A stretch of 64,000 nt of DNA from Novipirellula sp052161655 (lineage in GTDB: Bacteria > Planctomycetota > Planctomycetia > Pirellulales > Pirellulaceae). Below, piece after piece: positions 18,217 to 26,175 of the stretch (position 1 is the stretch's first letter; the number at the start of each line of letters is the position of its first letter). Where the stretch lies: assembly GCF_052161655.1 (NCBI RefSeq), contig NZ_CP197418.1:7750001-7814000 (forward strand), in the 5' to 3' direction. A program made the position numbers and the translations under genes. The notes beneath the pieces were generated by a model. That model was not told the DNA's origin. It saw only the letters and a list, made by a program, of their open reading frames with translations, and did no database searches.

Positions 18217-19584
18217 CTAAGCGACTCGTGTGCGACTCGCCTGCGCGGCCGGTCGGATGCCCATTTGGATCAGAGTGTTGGTACCACGATGTCGTTTTGC
18301 GATCGCCATCGCATGATGCCGTGCCCGCCAGCGGATTGCTTCGTATTCGTGATGCATTTGATCGAGCAAGCTGGGGATCTGATCAATCGACTCGTAGATA
18401 AAACCGACTGATCCGTCGCCGCCGGCGGCTCGAATTTGGTCGGCGAGCCAGCAGTGGTCTGGGACGATGACAGGAACGCCACGGATAAACATTTCGAGAA
18501 GCACACCACTGCATCTCGCCACATATCGCGATGGTTCGTACAAAAACAGCCCGACATCGGCGGTGTCCAACCAACGATGGTAGTCGTTGGCGGGCATGTC
18601 CGATGAAGTGATTTCGAAGTAGGAATCCGAGGCTTTCGCAGCGGTGGTTGTGGCGGCGGCAAGCGTCGACTCGTAGATCGCCTGCATTGGTTTGGGAATC
18701 ATCCGTTTCCAGCGTTTTGATGGCATCTGCATCGACATCTGAAAACGTCCGCTCGCCAAGTGGGGAGCGTGAATTTTGGAGAGCACCTCGGGAATCACCC
18801 TCCGTCCCTTCTCGGCACGCGGGGTCCCCGCCAACACGATCTTATAGCGTTGTGTATCACTTTTTCGGGGTACCGGTGATCGATAGCGTGTCGGATAGGG
18901 CACCGCATTGGCGACCACTCCGACTTCGGCCAATTGTTGGGCCAGTGAGGTCGTGGTGGCGTGCAAATGGATTTTATGCCGCGACATTTGCTGCAACGCG
19001 TCGTTGACTTGGTCGCCAAATTGCTGTCTTTGCGACAGCGGTGTTTGTGTGTCAAAGACTGCAAAGTGAAAGACAACATGAATCGTCAAACTGACGTCAT
19101 CAGGAAGCTGACTTAGCGCGTTAGCGAGCGCGAGCATGACAAAGTCGTCTGCGGTATTGATCAGCAGAGTGTCATTGCGGGTGATGTCCCAGCGATTCAG
19201 CAAACTCAAAAAATCTTCGGACCAACGCTGCAGCATCACGTTGGGGCGACGATCCAGGCGAGAGAGTGGGTCTCGCAAGTTTTGCCATGAGTTTTGAAGC
19301 TTCGTACCACCGATATTTCGGGCTTCGACATTGCGACGCACCTTCGAGCGACCGTCCACGCCAAGGGACCAATGCAGCATTCGCCGGGCACGAAACCCGC
19401 GCTCAACAGCGATCTTAGGGTCAACGGCGTCAAACCCGTCAAACGACTGATGTGTCGCAAGGCGAGTTTGGTAACCAAGCTCCGACGCGCCTTCCATCAA
19501 CAACGTTGCTAATTCGAGAAAGTGACCGCCAATGGCCCGAATGTTGTCGTCAAATAGCAGCAAACGTGATTCGGAATCGGTCAT
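18217..19584 (-). CDS. GT-B glycosyltransferase (group 1/4-like)
   Basis: About 455 residues from the ATG at 19584. The N-terminus LLLFDDNIRAIGGHFLELATLLMEGASELGY is the usual start of an acceptor-binding Rossmann domain; the C-terminal domain has KIVLAGTPRAEKGRRVIPEVL, then VGLFLYEPSRYVARCSGVLLEMFIRGVPVIVPDHCW, which corresponds to the donor-binding EX7E-like region of group 1 glycosyltransferases (the second acidic position reads E in LLEMF). First gene of a two-gene operon with the exostosin-like enzyme. Substrate unknown. Confidence 0.78.
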   Translation of the reverse strand: MTDSESRLLLFDDNIRAIGGHFLELATLLMEGASELGYQTRLATHQSFDGFDAVDPKIAVERGFRARRMLHWSLGVDGRSKVRRNVEARNIGGTKLQNSWQNLRDPLSRLDRRPNVMLQRWSEDFLSLLNRWDITRNDTLLINTADDFVMLALANALSQLPDDVSLTIHVVFHFAVFDTQTPLSQRQQFGDQVNDALQQMSRHKIHLHATTTSLAQQLAEVGVVANAVPYPTRYRSPVPRKSDTQRYKIVLAGTPRAEKGRRVIPEVLSKIHAPHLASGRFQMSMQMPSKRWKRMIPKPMQAIYESTLAAATTTAAKASDSYFEITSSDMPANDYHRWLDTADVGLFLYEPSRYVARCSGVLLEMFIRGVPVIVPDHCWLADQIRAAGGDGSVGFIYESIDQIPSLLDQMHHEYEAIRWRARHHAMAIAKRHRGTNTLIQMGIRPAAQASRTRVA

Positions 19585-19901
19585 AAACAATCAGGCGACA
19601 GCAGTGATGAGTTGTGGTGGCAGTCAATTCGTTCCGCTTCCAGTGCGGACGGAACGTAAGGGGGGGATGGCACGAGCACGCAGGATTTGCGGGCATTTCG
19701 TCTATCTTTCTCGTAAATATCAGGATCGTTTTGCGGCGTCCAGATTGAATCCAGAAGAAGGGGAGCAGAATTGCTTTAGAAACTGTGCCGATTATGCCGA
19801 TTGTTCCTTCCAGGGCGGAGGAGCGACGTGCACGAGGATACGTGTACGAACATCTTCCAAAAGTTGACTTGGCTGTTTGTTTTAAGACAGAGCCACAAGG
19901 G
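19585..19901. other. Divergent intergenic region
   Basis: 317 bp between the glycosyltransferase operon (reverse) and the secreted protein gene (forward). The frame of the latter is open back to 19785, but that stretch has no signal-like or conserved sequence and I treat it as untranslated. No clear promoter motif. Confidence 0.45.
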
Positions 19902-20924
19902 ATGGATCAAAACATGCGTATCACGAACTCTCGTATCGCGAGCACTGTCGCGATGTTGCTGCTGAGCGGAACAGCGTGGCAAACCGCCCATGCTCAACGA
20001 GCAGTGGTGCCGGGCACAGGAACCGAAATTGTCGGTGTCGCCGACGACTTTGAGGATCCTAATTGGAATTATGTTCCGAACGATCCGAAGAGCACCGAAG
20101 ACATCGACGAGAACCAACGCAGCCCGATGGGCCGCAGTGCAAATGGACGTTGGTACGAGGGGATCAAACGCGGTCATCCCGATATTGTCCAGCGTGTTCG
20201 CACGCCATCGGGTGGTCTCCCCGGCAGCGAAGGTTCGTTATTGATGCGTTCTCGCTTTACCGGTATCCCCGGACAACCAAGCGGAAAGATGCATCAAGAT
20301 GATTTTGTTGCGAACGTCCAATATCGCTTGAAGCGTCGCGTCGACGTCTCGGAAGTTCCCAGCGTGACAACGCGAGTTTTCTTGCCACCCGTGGCACAAT
20401 GGGAAAACCGTAGCGGACCGCATTTCGGTTTCCGTCTTGCTCTGGAAACGACCGCAATGGTCGACAAAGAAAAAGGAATCGGGATTTTCAAGCGAACCGT
20501 CGAAGAGATGGGCAACGAAGTCTATTGGCCTGGGATGTTCATCGAATTCGAAAGTCAAGGGCAAGCCAATCGCGAGAATGACTACGCCTACTTGCGGATT
20601 CGTAGCAATCGTCGCGGCGGTGATTTCCGTGGCCCACAAATCACCACGACAGGTTGGTGGACCTTGGGCATGAGCGTGACTCCCGATGGCATGGTTCATT
20701 ACTATGCATCCGAAGGTGTCGACGATCTTACCGAAGACGACTACATCACCAGCCAATTCCCATACGATTATCGCGCCGAGCGTTTCCGAACCTTCTTCTA
20801 CAACATCTGTAGTGCGGATGACGGACATCGTTGGAGCACATCGTTTATTGTCGACGATCCCAAGGTCTACTTGTTGCGACCTAAGCAGCAGATGGCATCG
20901 CGACCTTCGTCATCACGACGCTAG
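19902..20924 (+). CDS. Secreted protein of unknown function
   Basis: About 340 residues. The first convincing start is the ATG at 19902 (MDQNMRITNSRIASTVAML); the ATG at 19914 is equally possible. A signal peptide ends near WQTAHA-Q. The mature protein is soluble, rich in aromatic and charged residues, with DDFEDPNWNYVPNDPKSTEDIDENQRSP, GRWYEGIKRGHPDIVQRV and a C-terminal SFIVDDPKVYLLRP; the overall pattern (a GFR--LETT core and YAYLRIRSNRRGGDF) suggests a beta-sandwich, perhaps a jelly-roll carbohydrate-binding fold, but this is a guess. Planctomycete homologues probably exist; I do not recognise a named family. PIG-L gene follows 134 bp later. Confidence 0.75.
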   Translation: MDQNMRITNSRIASTVAMLLLSGTAWQTAHAQRAVVPGTGTEIVGVADDFEDPNWNYVPNDPKSTEDIDENQRSPMGRSANGRWYEGIKRGHPDIVQRVRTPSGGLPGSEGSLLMRSRFTGIPGQPSGKMHQDDFVANVQYRLKRRVDVSEVPSVTTRVFLPPVAQWENRSGPHFGFRLALETTAMVDKEKGIGIFKRTVEEMGNEVYWPGMFIEFESQGQANRENDYAYLRIRSNRRGGDFRGPQITTTGWWTLGMSVTPDGMVHYYASEGVDDLTEDDYITSQFPYDYRAERFRTFFYNICSADDGHRWSTSFIVDDPKVYLLRPKQQMASRPSSSRR

Positions 20925-21058
20925 AGATGTCTCAAGTCGCTAAGCCCAATGGCTAAGTGCAATTCGTATCGCGGCGACGTTGGACTGTCGCCGCAGCGAG
21001 CAAAGTTTGGTAAAACGGATCAACTCACCAACGTGATCCCTCCTAGCGAGACCGAACG

Positions 21059-21829
21059 ATGCCAGCTGTTCTTGCCATTGCGGCCCACCCCGACGACATC
21101 GAATTTTTCATGGCCGGAGCGATGTTGCAACTTGCACGTCGCGGTTGGGAATTGCACTACGCAAATCTGTGCGACGGTTCACGTGGATCGACGACGATGG
21201 ATCGTGCGACCTGCGCGGCAACTCGGCTGACAGAGGCTCGCGATGCTGCCAAAGTGATCGGTGCGACCTTTCACGATCCGATCTTCCCCGACATGGAAGC
21301 GGCCTACACCACCGAAAACTTGCGAAAGGTGGCCGCGATTGTCCGCAAGGCAAAGCCAACGATTGTGCTGACGCATTCGCCGGTTGATTATATGGAAGAC
21401 CACGAGACCTGCTGTCGTTTGGCCGTCAGTGCGGCGTTCGCCCATGGGATGCCAAATCTGGAGAGCGATCCTGAATTGCCAGTCTATATGGATCCCGTGA
21501 CGGTCTATCACTCGCAAACTCCGGGGCATCGCACGCCGCTAGGCGAGTGGATCACGCCGCACATGTATGTTGACGAAACGGATGTGATCGAGACGAAAGT
21601 CGAGGCACTCGCCTGTCACGCCAGCCAGAAACAGTGGCTCGATGAAAGCCAGGGGATGGATAGCTATTTGCAGGCGATGCGAGATCTGAGTTTGCAGATG
21701 GGACAAAAGAGTGGCAAGTTCCAGTACGCCGAAGGTTGGCGGCGGCGCGAACACTGGGGATTTTGTGGTCCCGATGATGATCCACTACGTGACGCACTTG
21801 CGGACATCATCGTCGACACGCGTGCTTAA
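21059..21829 (+). CDS. PIG-L/LmbE-family deacetylase
   Basis: 256 residues. The zinc-binding motif AHPDD is at residues 9-13 and the third ligand region THSPVDYMEDHETC near residue 110; DGSRGS and AARLTEARDAAKVIGA are typical of the LmbE fold. The family hydrolyses N-acetyl groups from GlcNAc-type conjugates (for example bacillithiol or mycothiol precursors, or GlcNAc-PI). The C-terminal region includes ALACHASQKQWL, normal for the family. The substrate cannot be told. ATG at 21059. Confidence 0.9.
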   Translation: MPAVLAIAAHPDDIEFFMAGAMLQLARRGWELHYANLCDGSRGSTTMDRATCAATRLTEARDAAKVIGATFHDPIFPDMEAAYTTENLRKVAAIVRKAKPTIVLTHSPVDYMEDHETCCRLAVSAAFAHGMPNLESDPELPVYMDPVTVYHSQTPGHRTPLGEWITPHMYVDETDVIETKVEALACHASQKQWLDESQGMDSYLQAMRDLSLQMGQKSGKFQYAEGWRRREHWGFCGPDDDPLRDALADIIVDTRA

Positions 21830-21856
21830 GCACCTCCGCACAACTCATTGAGTTAA

Positions 21857-21917
21857 ACGTAGCCTAGGCTTCTAGCCTGGGTTCGATGTGGTCCCAGGCT
21901 GGAAGCCTAGGCTACGT
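21857..21917. repeat. Long-arm palindromic element (GTAGCCTAGGC family)
   Basis: 25-bp arms ACGTAGCCTAGGCTTCTAGC.. (21857-21881) and the reverse complement (21893-21917), one mismatch, 11-base loop. Placed between two convergent genes. Confidence 0.85.
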
Positions 21918-21970
21918 TTTGCAGCTTCGTTGCCTTAAGAAGTTATGCCGCAAAACTTCTGCCGAGGACG

Positions 21971-23149
21971 TTAGTTTTCACCCAGCACACGGTAGACTTC
22001 GGTCGTATCGGTGACACCCTGCTGGACCAACGTTTCGGCTTGGCCGCGAAGATCGACCCAGCCTGCATCGATCGCATCGAGACGCATCTGAGCCGCCGAT
22101 GCGCCTCGCTCGAGCGCGGCTGAGAATGCTTCGCCAACCGGATCGGATCCGTCAAACAAAATACAGTTGGCGATCGCAACACGCCCGTGATATCCGGTCC
22201 CAACACACGCTTCGCAATTCACTTTTTTCTCGGGATGCCCTTGGCACTGGCCGCACAGCCGTCGCAGCAACCGCTGGGACAACACCGCGCGCACGCCACT
22301 TTGTAACGCGTACGTTGGCACCCCAAATTGGATCATGCGGCGAAGCGTTGCCGCGACATCGGTGGCATGCAGTGACGAGAATATCAGATGCCCGGTTAAC
22401 GACGCCTGCATAGCAGCCTCGGCCGTTTCGGGATCGCGTATTTCGCTGACGAGCAGCACTTCACTGTCTTGCCGCACCGCACTTCGCAGCGCCGATGCGA
22501 GTGTCATTCCACCACTAGGATCCAGCTCACTCTGGCTGATCGAATCAATGATCGATTCGACGGGATCTTCGATTGTGATCACACTTCGCCGCGGACGGAG
22601 TGCTGCGATCGTCCGCAGCATGCTGTACATCGTGGTCGTTTTGCCGCTGCCGGCGGGACCGGAAAGCAAAACGGCACCGTCGGTTTGAAGGCACAGCTGC
22701 CGAAGTTGTGCGGTCGTCTTGACATCAAGCTCCAGCGAATCGAGCGTATCAAAGCGATCATCTTTTCGCAGCAATCGAAGCGAAGCGCGTGGACCGTGAA
22801 CGGTGGGAAAGACGCTCAGACGAAGTGATGGAGGCTCGTCGGTGGAAGCATCGTCCCGCCATTTCAGCCGGCCTTCCATCGGTTGCGTGCTTCGATAGGT
22901 TGGCAGTCCCGCAAGCACCATCAGCCGGGTGACAGGATCGCCTGCGCTGCCGCCGCGAATCCAATCGGCAACGGACAAGACGCCGTCGATGCGAAACAGG
23001 ACATCCCAGCCTTCCTTGCGTGGTTGGATATGAATGTCCGAAGCGTCATTTGTGATTGCCGCTTCAAGCAAACGATCGACTGCGGCGACAGCGTAATCGC
23101 TGGCCGCAGGATCAAGATGCGAAAAAATCGAGTGGGGCTCAGTCGCCAC
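21971..23149 (-). CDS. GspE/PilB-type secretion ATPase
   Basis: 392 residues. N-terminal SDIHIQPRKEGWDVLFRIDGVL, arginine-containing segments EGRLKWR and LRLSVFPTVHGPRASLRLL, Walker A GPAGSGKTTT (164-173), Asp box VITIEDPVES, Walker B region LLVSEIRDPETAEAAMQASLTGH, and a tetracysteine zinc site CGQCQGHPEKKVNCEAC that marks GspE/PilB rather than PilT. These ATPases power type II secretion or type IV pilus assembly. It lacks the N1/MshEN domain, so it is shorter than classical GspE. Translation starts at GTG overlapping the TGA of the TPR/alpha-CTD gene (11-bp overlap), so the two are coupled. No other pilus or secretion genes are adjacent. Confidence 0.9.
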   Translation of the reverse strand: MATEPHSIFSHLDPAASDYAVAAVDRLLEAAITNDASDIHIQPRKEGWDVLFRIDGVLSVADWIRGGSAGDPVTRLMVLAGLPTYRSTQPMEGRLKWRDDASTDEPPSLRLSVFPTVHGPRASLRLLRKDDRFDTLDSLELDVKTTAQLRQLCLQTDGAVLLSGPAGSGKTTTMYSMLRTIAALRPRRSVITIEDPVESIIDSISQSELDPSGGMTLASALRSAVRQDSEVLLVSEIRDPETAEAAMQASLTGHLIFSSLHATDVAATLRRMIQFGVPTYALQSGVRAVLSQRLLRRLCGQCQGHPEKKVNCEACVGTGYHGRVAIANCILFDGSDPVGEAFSAALERGASAAQMRLDAIDAGWVDLRGQAETLVQQGVTDTTEVYRVLGEN

Positions 23150-24470
23150 GAAGCTTGATTCCGAGATCGGTCAGCTTTTCGCGGACTTCGTTCAAGCTTG
23201 TCACACCAAAGTTCTTGCACTCGAGCATTTCGTCGCCCGTTTTGCGAACCAATTCGCCAATCGAGTTCAGTTGCAAACGTGCCATGCACTTGCGTGCTCG
23301 AACCGAAAGATTCAAGTCCGAGATCGGACGCTCGAGCAACGCTTGCTCGTCCGGCGACATGTGGCTGGTGTCGATCGGTGGATCGTTGCTCTTCTTTTCG
23401 TGAGCAAACTGGCCAAGCGAAAGTCCCTTGCTGGTCAACATCTCGCGGATTTCAACCAAGCTCGTTTCGCCGAAGTTCTTACTGCTTAGCAGCTCCGCTT
23501 CGCTGGTTCGCGTCAGGTCACCGATCGTGTCGATGCCCATTTTCTGCAAACAATTGCGACTTCGCACGCTCAGTTCAAAGTTGGCAACAGGCATGTTCAG
23601 CGTTTGTGCCAAACGGTCGTTGCGTCGCTGTGCCTCTTCGTCGTACAGCAAATTGCCGGTTGCAGCCGCATCCTTCAAATACAGATTCGTTTGAGGATGA
23701 TCGGGGTACGATTCCAGAATCCGGCGATAACATGCCTGAGCACGGTCGAATTGGTTGTTGTCTTCGTAGATCAAACCGAGGTTGATCAACGCGCCGATGC
23801 CGGTCGGGAACGCTTTGGCGGCACGTTCGTAAAGCTTCAGTGCTTCGTTGTCGTTACCGAGACGGTCGTTTTCGAGTGCCAAGCCAAAAAGGGCACCCGC
23901 ATGATTTTCGTCCGTGTTCACGGCACGTTGGTACAAAGCCAGTGCCTCTTCCAAGCGATCACCCACGGCAGAAACCGTAGCTGCACGTTGGTACATGTAT
24001 TCGGAGGTCTGCTCAGCAGGTCCGAAAATGTTATCGAGAATTTCCAGCGATTTTTCGGTGCGTCCGGCGTAGCGGTGAGCTTCGGCGATGCGGATGTTGC
24101 AATCATCGGCGTTGTAGCCCGACGTTTGTGCTTGCTGGTATACCGGAATCGCTTCTTCGTAATGGCTCAATTCGAATTGAGCGCGAGCTTGATAGAACAA
24201 CGCCATTGCGCTGCCGTCAGCGTTTTGCAGTGTTTCCAAAGCCGATTTGAATTTGCCGAGCAAGAATAGGCAAACGCCCATCTTGGTTTTGGCAGCGGGG
24301 CTGAGGACCTCGTCCGCTTCCATTTCGTTTACGGCGTCGCGAAGCTCACCAAAATGGCCGTAATTCTCGGTGATCGCAGAACGAATAGCTGCGACATCGG
24401 ACGGTCCAAACGAATTGTTTGCCAGAACCATCTCTTTCAAATCGAGCACATCGAGTTCGATATCACTCAT
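23139..24470 (-). CDS. TPR protein with two RNA polymerase alpha-CTD-like modules
   Basis: 443 residues. Residues ~50-285 are tetratricopeptide repeats (ALFYQARAQFELSHYEEAIPVYQQA; GALFGLALENDRLGNDNEALKLYERA; GALINLGLIYEDNNQFDRAQACYRRIL). Two C-terminal modules, ~297-355 and ~383-441, have the alpha-CTD/helix-hairpin pattern L-LSVR(S/A)R-C---(L/M)GI-(T/S)IG-L-----EL---KNFG--SL-E-(K/R)E-L---G. In RNA polymerase this fold binds UP-element DNA and activators. TPR plus alpha-CTD is a planctomycete architecture of unknown function. Its stop overlaps the GspE-type ATPase start. A tRNA-Thr gene lies just upstream on the same strand. Confidence 0.88.
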   Translation of the reverse strand: MSDIELDVLDLKEMVLANNSFGPSDVAAIRSAITENYGHFGELRDAVNEMEADEVLSPAAKTKMGVCLFLLGKFKSALETLQNADGSAMALFYQARAQFELSHYEEAIPVYQQAQTSGYNADDCNIRIAEAHRYAGRTEKSLEILDNIFGPAEQTSEYMYQRAATVSAVGDRLEEALALYQRAVNTDENHAGALFGLALENDRLGNDNEALKLYERAAKAFPTGIGALINLGLIYEDNNQFDRAQACYRRILESYPDHPQTNLYLKDAAATGNLLYDEEAQRRNDRLAQTLNMPVANFELSVRSRNCLQKMGIDTIGDLTRTSEAELLSSKNFGETSLVEIREMLTSKGLSLGQFAHEKKSNDPPIDTSHMSPDEQALLERPISDLNLSVRARKCMARLQLNSIGELVRKTGDEMLECKNFGVTSLNEVREKLTDLGIKLRGD

Positions 24471-24555
24471 CGAGAAGCATCTCCTGTCGCGAGCTGTTTA
24501 AGCTAGGAATGCAAGTTTGGGGAAACTTACACTGAAAAAGAATCTTTAAATTTGA

Positions 24556-24629
24556 AGCCAGCGGCGGGATTTGAACCCGCAACCCTCGCATTACGAATGC
24601 GATGCTCTGCCAATTGAAGCTACGCTGGC
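24556..24629 (-). tRNA. tRNA-Thr, anticodon CGU
   Basis: The reverse strand folds as a standard cloverleaf: acceptor GCCAGCG/CGCTGGC with discriminator T, D arm GCTT/GAGC, anticodon stem TCGCA/TGCGA with loop TTCGTAA (anticodon CGT, reading ACG), T arm GCGGG-TTCAAAT-CCCGC. 74 nt; the 3' CCA is not encoded. Confidence 0.95.
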
Positions 24630-24826
24630 GTTCACTCGTTCGGGGGTGATCGGAACGTGGCTTCAAACGCCTTGTTGAAAGCCTGTGCCAAAAGAACGAC
24701 GTGCCCGAATAAAATAAGCGAAAACCCCAAAATTCGTCAATAGGCGACTCGTGGAACAACCCGCTCTCGGGGCACTAAATACTGGCATGGGGACCAATTA
24801 GGAGGGCAAAATCAGCAAACTGGCCT

Positions 24827-25849
24827 TTAAACCAGTTTTTTTTGCCACTGGTGACCTTTTTCCATATTCTCAAACTGAAGAGACTCCAGCTGGCGAATGA
24901 GTTCGGTGCGGTCGCTATTAATGGCCGTTTCGACAAAATAGATCCGCCGATCTGCCAGCGTTTGAATCAGGCTGCCAATTAAAAAACTTTCGGCCGCCTT
25001 CAGATGATTTTCCTCTTCCAGCAGCGAAAGATCCAGGATCGCGTTAGAGCAGTTCATCACTTGAGCCTCGACATCACTGCACCAAAGTTCCAGCTGGGCC
25101 AGCACTTCGGATGTGCGATGATCCACGATTTTATGTCGTTCGATATCAAAATGAGACAACGCGGACGCGAGTCTGGGCACAACCGGGATGCGGGGCTCGC
25201 GAACACCGCGAGTGGTCCGTCTTAGTTGCAAGGCTTCGCGGTTGACCGGGGGACGATAGGGGCTGGTCGAAACAACCATTCGCGAAATGGGCTCGCTCGG
25301 CGTGTACCCCATCTCAGATAACAGCGATGTGGTGCGGGTATCGGCTTCCGGAACGCCGATTCCATGCCCAATCGGAGGCAAGCCGACGTAACCGTCGTAC
25401 CCGTCGCGAACCAGTCCCACACGCAGCGAATTGCAACCGAGTTCTTTCACCCTGTCCTCTGCAGCGGCCAACAAAGGGCCACAGACCTCTAGCCCGCCAG
25501 CGGGCGAGAAGCAAAACGCGAGCATGCGGGCCATGGGCTCGTCTTCGCCCACACTGTCTTGGCTGACGGCATCTTGGCCGACAAAGTCTTGGCCCAACGC
25601 TGCTTGACTAAGCTCATTGCCGTGTTCATCGGGATATCGATCCACGGCGACGTGGCACCAAGCACGAACCTGACCATCGGACAGCGCGACGAGTAAATTG
25701 GCAGGATCGAAAAAGGTGCGGGCAAGAATCGCTTGCTCAATCGTCGCCATCGCGACGGGAGGCGAAATGCCACAGCAGGACCAATGATCGATCCAAACAT
25801 CGACTAATCGCGGGAGGTCGACATTGCTGAAAGTCCGAATATTTGACAC
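24827..25849 (-). CDS. GNAT-family acetyltransferase-like protein
   Basis: 340 residues. The N-terminal part is laid out like a GNAT domain: IRTFSNVDLPRLVDVWIDHW, LVALSDGQVRAWCHV, AAEDRVKELGCNSLRVGLVRDGYDGYVGL, and DTRTTSLLSEMGYTPSEPISRMV, as in two-domain GNAT proteins. An Asp/Gln-rich insert (GQDFVGQDAVSQDSVGEDE, about residue 85-105) interrupts the first domain and looks like a recent short-repeat expansion. The second half (FDIERHKIVDH; LWCSDVEAQVMNCSNAILDLSLLEEENHLKAAESFLIGSL) may be a second GNAT-like fold. Acceptor substrate unknown. ATG at 25849; divergent from the SecA-like gene. Confidence 0.68.
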   Translation of the reverse strand: MSNIRTFSNVDLPRLVDVWIDHWSCCGISPPVAMATIEQAILARTFFDPANLLVALSDGQVRAWCHVAVDRYPDEHGNELSQAALGQDFVGQDAVSQDSVGEDEPMARMLAFCFSPAGGLEVCGPLLAAAEDRVKELGCNSLRVGLVRDGYDGYVGLPPIGHGIGVPEADTRTTSLLSEMGYTPSEPISRMVVSTSPYRPPVNREALQLRRTTRGVREPRIPVVPRLASALSHFDIERHKIVDHRTSEVLAQLELWCSDVEAQVMNCSNAILDLSLLEEENHLKAAESFLIGSLIQTLADRRIYFVETAINSDRTELIRQLESLQFENMEKGHQWQKKLV

Positions 25850-26175
25850 GGATTATCGCCGCTTGCGTTCAGGTGGAGGGTTTTAATGACGGAAATGCAA
25901 GAATCGGACCGTTCCCGATTTTTTAGCGTCATAACGGCAATGACGAATCGATCAAACCGACAAGTTCCAATCGCAGACGGGTGTTGTCCCACGCTTGGTC
26001 GTCCTTTTATACACGAATCCTCGGTTTTTAGTTAACAAAACTGTAGCCGGAATCAAAATGTAAGTTAGCGATACACCCATGAGGATCGCTTGCGTGCATT
26101 AATTTCACCTAGCATCAAAATCAATCAAACTCGGGCCCCCCGGCCCCGTCCATCTTTGCCCCGATCAAAGCCGTC
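25850..26175. other. Divergent promoter region
   Basis: 326 bp, AT-richer than the genes on either side, between the GNAT gene (reverse) and the SecA-like gene (forward). No gene, tRNA or strong hairpin seen. It must hold both promoters, but no confident -35/-10 pair was found. Confidence 0.5.

Noticed and set aside
19785..19901. N-terminal 39 residues of the longer frame of the secreted protein
   Set aside because: They precede a complete signal peptide and look like untranslated leader.
24463..24759. 98-codon reverse frame across the tRNA gene
   Set aside because: It reads through the tRNA-Thr gene.
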